Shown here one piece after another: positions 58,201-64,000 of a stretch of 64,000 nucleotides of DNA; positions within the stretch are counted from its first letter, which is position 1; the number at the start of each line of letters is the position of its first letter. A program made the translations under genes and the position numbers. The notes under the pieces are model-generated. The model was given only the letters and a program-made list of their open reading frames with translations. It ran no database searches and was not told the DNA's origin. This DNA comes from Adhaeribacter pallidiroseus (GTDB taxonomy: Bacteria; Bacteroidota; Bacteroidia; Cytophagales; Hymenobacteraceae), in NCBI RefSeq assembly GCF_003340495.1, contig NZ_QASA01000001.1, forward strand, positions 1,922,001 through 1,986,000, read 5' to 3'.

Positions 58201-58896
58201 TTACGTTCTTACGGTACGTTGTTCGATTCGTTTTTCGTAAGCTTGTCCTTGAAAGATGCGTTGCACAAAAATACCGGGCGTATGAATGTGGTTTGGGTCG
58301 AGCTCGCCGGCTGGTACGAGTTGTTCTACTTCCGCAATGGTAATTTTACCGGCGGTGGCCATCATGGGATTAAAATTGCGGGCCGTACCTTTATAGATTA
58401 AATTTCCGGCGGTATCTCCCCGCCAAGCTTTCACCAGGGCAAAATCGGCGCGTAACCCATATTCCAGTAAATACATTTTGCCGTTAAACTCCCGAACTTC
58501 TTTGCCTGCACCTACTTCGGTGCCATAGCCAGCTGGGGTATAAAAAGCCGGAATGCCCGCCCCACCCGCCCGGATTCGTTCGGCTAAGGTGCCTTGCGGA
58601 ATTAATTCTACTACTAATTCACCACTAAGCAGTTGTTTTTCAAACTCGGCATTTTCACCCACGTAGCTCGCCACCATTTTTATTACCTGGCGCTTTTGCA
58701 AGAGTATTCCCAAGCCAAAATTATCGACCCCGGCGTTATTAGAAATACAGGTTAAATTTTTGGTGCCCTTACGCAGGAGTTCGGCAATGCAATTTTCGGG
58801 TATACCGCATAAACCAAACCCACCCAGCATTAGAACCGCACCGTCCGGTATATCCGCCAGGGCTTCTTGTGCACTGGCTACTTCTTTATTTATCAT
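58201..58896 (-). CDS. 3-oxoacid CoA-transferase subunit A
   Basis: 231 residues, full length. [17 protein letters not shown] at residues about 25-41, then [41 protein letters not shown] (in segments) and the end [29 protein letters not shown]. The partner of subunit B at 56902; both on the minus strand with the iron-permease-like gene between. Works in ketone-body or fatty-acid-derived acid use. Confidence 0.93.
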   Translation of the reverse strand: MINKEVASAQEALADIPDGAVLMLGGFGLCGIPENCIAELLRKGTKNLTCISNNAGVDNFGLGILLQKRQVIKMVASYVGENAEFEKQLLSGELVVELIPQGTLAERIRAGGAGIPAFYTPAGYGTEVGAGKEVREFNGKMYLLEYGLRADFALVKAWRGDTAGNLIYKGTARNFNPMMATAGKITIAEVEQLVPAGELDPNHIHTPGIFVQRIFQGQAYEKRIEQRTVRT

Positions 58897-59089
58897 ACAT
58901 TTTTAATTGTATGCTATGAATATACGAGAAATCAAAAATGATTAGAAGAAGCCGCCTGCTATATTTAGTGCTCTACACAAAAATCCGGGAGAATACAGGA
59001 ACGTATTTTAATTAAGTGAAGTGGAGTGAAATAAATGACTTTATAAGATTGCTAGTCACCGATGAAGTCGCGGGTAAAATACTAAAAAT

Positions 59090-60025
59090 TTAAAAAAAAC
59101 TATTTAAAACGCTCAAAGACTTGATTTTATCCTGATGCATCTGGGTAATAAGTTCATCCAGATTAGCAAACTTTTCTTCACTACGAATGCGATCGAGAAA
59201 AAGCAAGGTAATTTCCTGACCGTATAGATTACCGGAGAAATTAAAAATATTTACTTCAACGGTTTGGTTCGTGCCGCCCACTGTAGGATTAGTACCAATA
59301 CTCAGCATGCCACCAAATAGCTGATTTTTAATTTTTACCTGCACTACGTAAATACCTTGTCTGGGAATTAGTTTATGCTGTTCCGTGATATTTAAGTTAG
59401 CGGTTGGGTAGCCTAAGGTGCGGCCCAATTGTTTACCCAGCACCACTGTTCCCACTAAGGCATAATAGCGGCCCAAATAAGCAGTGGCTGTTTTAATTTC
59501 GCCGGCTTCTAGCGCCGTCCGGATTTTGGTAGAACTTACGGCTACATGGTCAATGTCTTGGCGCGGTATTTCTTCTACTTCAAAACCTAATTCGGGGGCA
59601 TGTTGCCGTAAATATTCAAAACTACCGGCCCGGTTACGTCCAAACCGGTGATCGTAGCCAATAACTAATTTTTTGGTGCGAATGGTTTTTATGAGGATTT
59701 CCGAGACAAACTGTTCCGAGTCTAAATTGGCAAATTCGCGGGTAAACGGAATAATTAAGAGATAATCTACGGCAAAAGCCGCCAGTTGTTCAATCCGTTC
59801 TTCTATGGTGGACAACAAATGAATATTTTGAATTTCTGGTTGGAGAACCAGACGAGGATGGGGCCAATAGGTAATCACCACACTTTGCCCATTTATAGCT
59901 TGTGCTAGCTGAATCAGGCGTTGCAGAATTTTCTGGTGGCCACGGTGTACGCCATCAAAAGTGCCGCTAGTAACCACTGCCTGGCTTAGTTCCGGAAAAT
60001 CAGTAAGGCTACGAATTACCTGCAT
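59090..60025 (-). CDS. ribF: Bifunctional riboflavin kinase/FMN adenylyltransferase
   Basis: 311 residues, full length. N-terminal adenylyltransferase domain (VTSGTFDGVHRGHQKIL; IGYDHRFGRNRAGS; SSTKIRTAL), C-terminal flavokinase (GKQLGRTLGYPTANLN; GIYVVQVKI; FNFSGNLYGQEI). Makes FMN and FAD in the cytoplasm. Start overlaps the truB end by 17 bp, so translation is coupled within the ftsX-DUF3098-uppP-truB-ribF run. Confidence 0.96.
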   Translation of the reverse strand: MQVIRSLTDFPELSQAVVTSGTFDGVHRGHQKILQRLIQLAQAINGQSVVITYWPHPRLVLQPEIQNIHLLSTIEERIEQLAAFAVDYLLIIPFTREFANLDSEQFVSEILIKTIRTKKLVIGYDHRFGRNRAGSFEYLRQHAPELGFEVEEIPRQDIDHVAVSSTKIRTALEAGEIKTATAYLGRYYALVGTVVLGKQLGRTLGYPTANLNITEQHKLIPRQGIYVVQVKIKNQLFGGMLSIGTNPTVGGTNQTVEVNIFNFSGNLYGQEITLLFLDRIRSEEKFANLDELITQMHQDKIKSLSVLNSFF

Positions 60026-60707
60026 GTTGTTCTTGTCTGTACTTCCGGATTTCCTGAATATTGTCCAGGGTAAGCGCTTGTCTTAAGTCGTATTCCCCGA
60101 TTCGGGTGCGTACTAGTTGTGATAAATAAGCCCCGCAACCCAATTTTTGCCCAAAATCGCGGGCCAAGCTGCGGATATAGGTACCTTTGGAGCATACCAC
60201 CCGAAAATAGACTAAGGGCAGTTCTATTTGCGTAATTTCAAAAGTTTTGATAAAAATAGCCTTGGCCTTAATCTCGGCCTCCTCGCCCCGCCGGGCCAAA
60301 GTATAAGCTCGTTCCCCGTTTATTTTAACTGCCGAAAACAAAGGCGGTATTTGATCAATCTGTCCCAGGAAAGAAGCGGCAGCAGCCTGAATATCTTCAG
60401 TAGTTATGTGCCGGTAATCCAAAGTTTGATCGACGGCTGTTTCCAGGTCGAACGAAGGAGTGGTCTGGCCAATGGTAAAATGACCCGTGTATTCTTTTTC
60501 TTGGCTTTGAATTTCGTCTATTTTCTTGGTAAACTTTCCGGTGCATAAAATAAGCAAACCCGAAGCTAAAGGATCTAAAGTGCCGGCATGGCCGATTTTT
60601 TTAATTCGAAGCTGGTTCCGTACTTTTTTTACCACATCAAACGAAGTCCAATGTAAGGGTTTATTCATCAGTAGGATTTCGCCGGCTTCAAAATCGTAGT
60701 CTTTCAT
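60009..60707 (-). CDS. truB: tRNA pseudouridine(55) synthase
   Basis: 232 residues from the Met at 60707 (MKDYDFEAGEILLMNKP); an extra MCN at 60716 is possible and would overlap uppP by 8 bp. Catalytic Asp in GHAGTLDPLASGLL, plus RVVCSKGTYIRSLARDFG. Makes pseudouridine 55 in the T loop of tRNAs. Short form without the C-terminal PUA-like extension, as usual in Bacteroidota. Same strand as uppP and ribF. Confidence 0.96.
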   Translation of the reverse strand: MKDYDFEAGEILLMNKPLHWTSFDVVKKVRNQLRIKKIGHAGTLDPLASGLLILCTGKFTKKIDEIQSQEKEYTGHFTIGQTTPSFDLETAVDQTLDYRHITTEDIQAAAASFLGQIDQIPPLFSAVKINGERAYTLARRGEEAEIKAKAIFIKTFEITQIELPLVYFRVVCSKGTYIRSLARDFGQKLGCGAYLSQLVRTRIGEYDLRQALTLDNIQEIRKYRQEQHAGNS

Positions 60708-60708
60708 A

Positions 60709-61548
60709 TTACACACTTAAATCAACTCCGAACAATAAGAGCAACAACAACAAAGCCCCCACAATAATGCGGTAAATACCAAAAACCCGGAAGCCATACT
60801 TCGTTAAGAAATTAATAAAAAACTTAATAGCCAGCATCGCTACTATAAAAGCGACTAAGTTGCCTAATAAAAGTGTTTGCACATCGTGCGCCGATAAGTG
60901 GTTTAAGCTGGACTGTATTTTGTACGTATTCATTTTCAGAATATCATCTTTAATGTCCAGGTGCAGGAAGTCAGTGATAAATTTATAACTGGCCGCGGCC
61001 AGCATGGTAGGTATAGCCAGGAAAAACGAAAATTCGGCCGCCGCTTTCCGGGAAATACCTTGGGCCAGGCCGCCAATAATGGATGCCGCTGAGCGGGAGA
61101 CTCCGGGAATCATGGCAATGCATTGGGCAATACCAATTATAAAAGCTTGTTTAGCCGAAGGCGTGCTGTGCATTGGATCATTATTAAACCATTTATCTAC
61201 AAATAACAGTACTACGCCGCCCAACACCAAAGAGATGGCAACGGTAACCACGCTCTCCAGCATGGCATCAATTACATCGTTGAGTAAAAAACCAACCACA
61301 ACGGCTGGGATAAAGGCAAACAATAACTTTTTATAAAAATCCAGCGATTGAAAAAACCGCTTCCAGTATAATACCAGCACCGATAAGATCGCTCCGAACT
61401 GAATATTAACCGTGAACATTTTGGTAAATTCCGATGCGGTAATGCCCATTAAACTAGAGGCAATAATCATGTGACCGGTGGAAGATACGGGTAGAAATTC
61501 AGTAAGGCCTTCTACGATAGCCAGAATAATTGCGTGCCAGAAACTCAT
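60709..61548 (-). CDS. uppP: Undecaprenyl-diphosphatase
   Basis: 279 residues of membrane helices with the family motifs [20 protein letters not shown] (residues about 11-30) and [20 protein letters not shown]. Removes a phosphate from undecaprenyl diphosphate to recycle the lipid carrier needed for peptidoglycan and for the polysaccharide cluster in this window. It starts directly after the DUF3098 stop (1 bp spacing). Confidence 0.96.
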   Translation of the reverse strand: MSFWHAIILAIVEGLTEFLPVSSTGHMIIASSLMGITASEFTKMFTVNIQFGAILSVLVLYWKRFFQSLDFYKKLLFAFIPAVVVGFLLNDVIDAMLESVVTVAISLVLGGVVLLFVDKWFNNDPMHSTPSAKQAFIIGIAQCIAMIPGVSRSAASIIGGLAQGISRKAAAEFSFFLAIPTMLAAASYKFITDFLHLDIKDDILKMNTYKIQSSLNHLSAHDVQTLLLGNLVAFIVAMLAIKFFINFLTKYGFRVFGIYRIIVGALLLLLLLFGVDLSV

Positions 61549-61764
61549 TTAAACTTTTTTGCGATCTTTCACCAGAATGGCGAAAAACTCGATAATAAAT
61601 CCTATAACTAAAAAAATTGGTCCTAATGTAATACCCAAAAATCCTTCGCCGTAAGGCTCCTTATCCAGGGTCATGATAATGAAGCCGATACCCAATACCA
61701 CCAAGCCTACAATCATTAACAGGTAGTTGCGGCGACCAAAAGCAAACTGATTTTTATTTTCCAT
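61549..61764 (-). CDS. DUF3098 small membrane protein
   Basis: 71 residues with two helices (YLLMIVGLVVLGIGFIIMTL and FLGITLGPIFLVIGFIIEFFAIL) and a charged tail. FAFGRRNY followed by LMIVGLVVL-IGFI is the DUF3098 pattern. In Bacteroidota it regularly sits between ftsX and uppP, as here; function unknown, perhaps linked to cell division or carrier recycling. Confidence 0.88.
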   Translation of the reverse strand: MENKNQFAFGRRNYLLMIVGLVVLGIGFIIMTLDKEPYGEGFLGITLGPIFLVIGFIIEFFAILVKDRKKV

Positions 61765-61782
61765 ATTTCTTAAGACGCTAGA

Positions 61783-61895
61783 TTTTAGATCCTAGACGTT
61801 AGAATTATTATGTATAAGTTGTTGTGAAAATTTAAATATTATGTTCGGTATTCTTCAAATAATTTAAGTCTGGTATCTAGTGTCTAGCATCTAAT
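61783..61895. repeat. Intergenic element with imperfect inverted ends
   Basis: The TTAGATCCTAGACGTTAGA side (from about 61785) and the right side (about 61875-61895, TCTAGTGTCTAGCATCTAA) are complementary at most positions. They border an AT-rich spacer between DUF3098 and ftsX. Weaker than the element at 57561. Confidence 0.35.
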
Positions 61896-62792
61896 TAATA
61901 AAGTTCATCCAGGGATAAACGCATGTATTTCCGTACGGCCCGGTAAGAGCTGATATACCCGATGATCATACCCAATAGGACTAACAAACCCGCCAGAATG
62001 ATTAACTTGGTTTCATCCCGGAGGAGGTATAATTCATTGATTTGATAATACGCGTACGTTAACAACCCCAAAAGCATCCCGGAGGCCAGCAAGCCGCTGA
62101 TTAAACCTTGTATGATCGCCCGGTTCATGAAAGGCCGTTGTATAAAACCCGAGGTAGCGCCCACAAGTTGCATGCTCCGGATAAGAAAACGCTGGGAGAA
62201 CATAGCCAGTTTGATAGTATTATTAATTAATATAATAACCACCAACACCAGAATGCCGGCGAAGCTAAGCAGTATAATGCTGATTTTTTTAAATTTTGAT
62301 TGATAGAATCAATTAGACTGGCTACGTATTGCACTTCGTACACCCCGTCTATTTCTTCCAGTTCGGCTTTTATTTTCTTTAAGTGCTCCGAATCGGCAAA
62401 ATCCGGGTTAATGTTTAATATGTAGGCATCGCGCAGCGGGTTATCGCCCAGAAAAGCCATAAAATCCTCGCCACTCTCCTGAATAAACTCTTTTGCGCCT
62501 TCTTCTTTCGAGAAAAAACGTACCTGCGGTTCTTGGTTTAAGTAAGCAATGTATTCTTTTTGCGAAAAAATATTTTTCATGCGGGCCAGTTGCGTCTGGG
62601 TTAAATCAAAATCCAGGTAAACCTGTACTTCAATGCTTTGCTTCACCACATCGGATAATTTACCCGCATGAATGAGTAAGGTGCTGAACAAGCCAATAAC
62701 GAACAAGGCCAGGGTAATGGTAAAAATAACCATCGCGTGTGGGTAACTGCCAAGCTTTTTTTACGGGTAGGTTTGGAAGGTTGTCTGGCCAT
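61895..62792 (-). pseudogene. ftsX: Cell division protein FtsX, with two homopolymer frame shifts
   Basis: From ATG 62792 (MARQPSKPTRKK), one base is missing in a T7 run (plus 62756-62762) before KLGSYPHAMVIFTITLALFVIGLFSTLL, and another in T7 at 62284-62290 before SIILLSFAGILVLVVIILINNTIKLAMFSQRFLIRSMQLVGATSGFI (segments). Adding both bases gives exactly 300 codons, the normal size. FtsX topology: N-terminal helix, periplasmic domain, three C-terminal helices. It is the membrane part of the FtsEX ABC complex that controls peptidoglycan hydrolases during division. An ftsX with two breaks is unlikely to be real in a free-living cell. Confidence 0.88.
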
Positions 62793-62853
62793 AAATTCTT
62801 TTGCCCGGCGAAATTAAGAATAAAAAGCTCATGTTTCAACATTTACCGGCTTC

Positions 62854-63122
62854 CATTTACCAGTTACCAAGTAGCATGTACCAAATACTATTTATCCCAA
62901 GCGTGATTTCGTTTGATAAATAGTAATGATTGATAAAAGATCAAAATCTCTTTGAGATGCTTCCGATAGTTATAAATTCAAGTACCAAGCCTGCAGTTTT
63001 TTTAAAAATTCTTACTTCAAGTGATTACCTGCCAATATAAAGCTGAATAAATGTTTGCTTATTTAACAGATAACCTTTGATAAATAATAATTGGTAGCTG
63101 GTCATTGATAACCTGGTAAATG
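62854..63122. repeat. Intergenic stretch with inverted ends between ftsX and tamB
   Basis: catttaccag at 62854-62863 matches the complement of ctggtaaatg at 63113-63122, with further partial matches inward (taccaa motifs). The 330 bp gap 62793-63122 is otherwise AT-rich and has no gene. Role unknown. Confidence 0.3.
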
Positions 63123-64000
63123 TTATAATCCTACCCGGTCATCAGAGTCAATTATGATTTTCTCGGGCGGTTTGCGCATCCGGCGACGCAATTTCCGGCG
63201 GGCAAAAAGCTCGGAGAAAGAATCGAACCGTTCGGTGTGCAAAATACTGCCGCGTAAACTGCTCACGGTATTTTGGCCAAAAGTAGTGTAGGAATACGGA
63301 AGAATGTTGTATTCTAGTTTAAGTCGAAGCTTTCCGTCTTCCCGCATAAAAATATCGGCGCGCCAAGAACCCGGTACTTCGCCGTTAGTCGGATTATAAT
63401 TTGGATTAGTAGGATCGGTGTTGTTGTAATTACTTCCCGGCAATCCGCCTTCGTGACTTAACCGCAAGCGTCCTTTAAAAAAAGAGTAACTGAGCCGAAG
63501 TTGTAAATCATTTAATTGTTGTCCGGTAAACCCATCCAGGCCAATATCAATTTCCAGGTTGCTATCGAGTTGCGAAATTAAATTACCTAATTGGTTAGAT
63601 AAAGCCTGACTTAAACTACTGGTTAAGCCAAGCGCATTATCTACCTGAGCACTTACATTTGATTGTGAAGCGTTAGCCGGATCGGATAAACGTTTTAAAA
63701 TGAGTAGATTAAACACCTGCCGGTTCAACTCGTCCTGATTATTACGGATATCCGCTAAATAAGCATTTATCTGCGTTTCGAGCGCCGCCGGAGTTTCCTC
63801 AAATTCCAGGTTAAGCTTAATTTCCGGGGAGAGTAATTTGCCATCTAAATCCATAACGGCCGTTACGGGATAACGAAAAGCGCTTTTATCCGGAGAAATA
63901 CTGGTAGGTAAAGCAATGCGCTGGGTATAGGTGGCGGTTAAGTCCATAATACCGGCGTATGGGTCGCCGTTCCAGGTGATGGTGCCGCCGGGCCGGATAT
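63123..64000 (-). CDS. TamB/DUF490 C-terminal part, cut by the right edge
   Basis: Only the C-terminus is in the window; the frame stays open through base 64000 (GGTITWNGDPYAGIMDLTATY crosses the shown Met at 63947). ITWNGDPYAGIMDL, LNLEFEETPAALETQINAYLADI and the final beta segment DGFTGQQLNDLQLRLSYSFFKGRLRLSHEGG with LEYNILPYSYTTFGQNT match the TamB translocation and assembly module. It spans the periplasm between inner and outer membrane and carries lipids or helps assemble outer-membrane proteins. A basic stretch (LFARRKLRRRMRKPP) precedes the end. Confidence 0.9.
   Translation of the reverse strand, partial: IRPGGTITWNGDPYAGIMDLTATYTQRIALPTSISPDKSAFRYPVTAVMDLDGKLLSPEIKLNLEFEETPAALETQINAYLADIRNNQDELNRQVFNLLILKRLSDPANASQSNVSAQVDNALGLTSSLSQALSNQLGNLISQLDSNLEIDIGLDGFTGQQLNDLQLRLSYSFFKGRLRLSHEGGLPGSNYNNTDPTNPNYNPTNGEVPGSWRADIFMREDGKLRLKLEYNILPYSYTTFGQNTVSSLRGSILHTERFDSFSELFARRKLRRRMRKPPEKIIIDSDDRVGL

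Noticed and set aside
62660-62842. 60-codon minus-strand frame as its own gene
   Set aside because: It overlaps the repaired FtsX N-terminus in another frame; the FtsX frame explains the region better.
1-64000. tRNA, rRNA, CRISPR, transposase or phage genes
   Set aside because: Read all gaps for tRNA T-loop-like motifs, repeated spacers and transposase motifs; none seen. A computed search would be more sensitive.

Overview
The window looks like chromosomal DNA of a Bacteroidota bacterium of the order Cytophagales, most likely Hymenobacteraceae (Adhaeribacter/Rufibacter-like). This rests on a gliding/type IX secretion C-terminal sorting domain, an ftsX-DUF3098-uppP-truB-ribF block, DUF1501/DUF1553 and DUF6702 genes, a TamB homologue and starts without obvious Shine-Dalgarno sequences. 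The genus is inference. I saw no rRNA, tRNA, CRISPR, transposase or phage genes.

Layout. 1-3.8 kb: a DUF1553/LamG gene (cut by the left edge), its DUF1501 partner and a small lipoprotein. 3.9-7.4 kb: DUF6702, HupE/UreJ-like and M1 peptidase genes. 7.5-8.4 kb: two decayed genes, an SMR transporter and a DHFR-like reductase. 8.9-13.1 kb: epimerase, DPM1-like GT2, double LAB_N protein and ArnT-like transferase, probably one envelope-lipid glycosylation operon. 13.1-16.5 kb: AraC regulator, small unknown gene and a GDPD-alkaline phosphatase fusion. 17.1-20.2 kb: fructokinase and GH32 fructan hydrolase. 20.2-23.8 kb: a nearly 1 kb gene-free stretch, an acyl-lipid desaturase and an oxidoreductase.

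24.1-44.9 kb is a large surface-polysaccharide locus: Wzz-like protein, aminotransferase/acetyltransferase/dehydrogenase/2-epimerase genes of the UDP-ManNAc3NAcA (Wbp/Wlb) type, Wzx flippase, methyltransferase, glycosyltransferases, asparagine-synthase-like amidotransferase, two Wzy/WaaL-like membrane proteins and the WbaP/WcaJ-like initiating transferase. Its middle (about 28-42 kb) is visibly more AT-rich than the flanks. A UDP-GlcNAc 6-dehydrogenase (WbpA) is not in the window.

45-64 kb is mostly minus-strand housekeeping: PDH E1 beta, PspC, GT2, YbaB, a PAS sensor without an ATPase domain, a type IX cargo protein, a degenerate HAL/PAL-like protein directly after hisS, hisS, a GNAT-nitrilase fusion, two CoA-transferase subunits separated by an iron-permease-like gene, ribF, truB, uppP, DUF3098, ftsX and the end of tamB.

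A striking property is that eight genes are each broken by one-base losses in homopolymer runs (nine events; one gene has two), always fixable by adding one base. This points to homopolymer under-calling in the assembly rather than eight real pseudogenes. The SMR and DHFR-like genes differ: they carry in-frame stops and look truly decayed. The most unusual biological candidate is the HAL/PAL-like protein lacking the catalytic Ala-Ser-Gly triad beside hisS.
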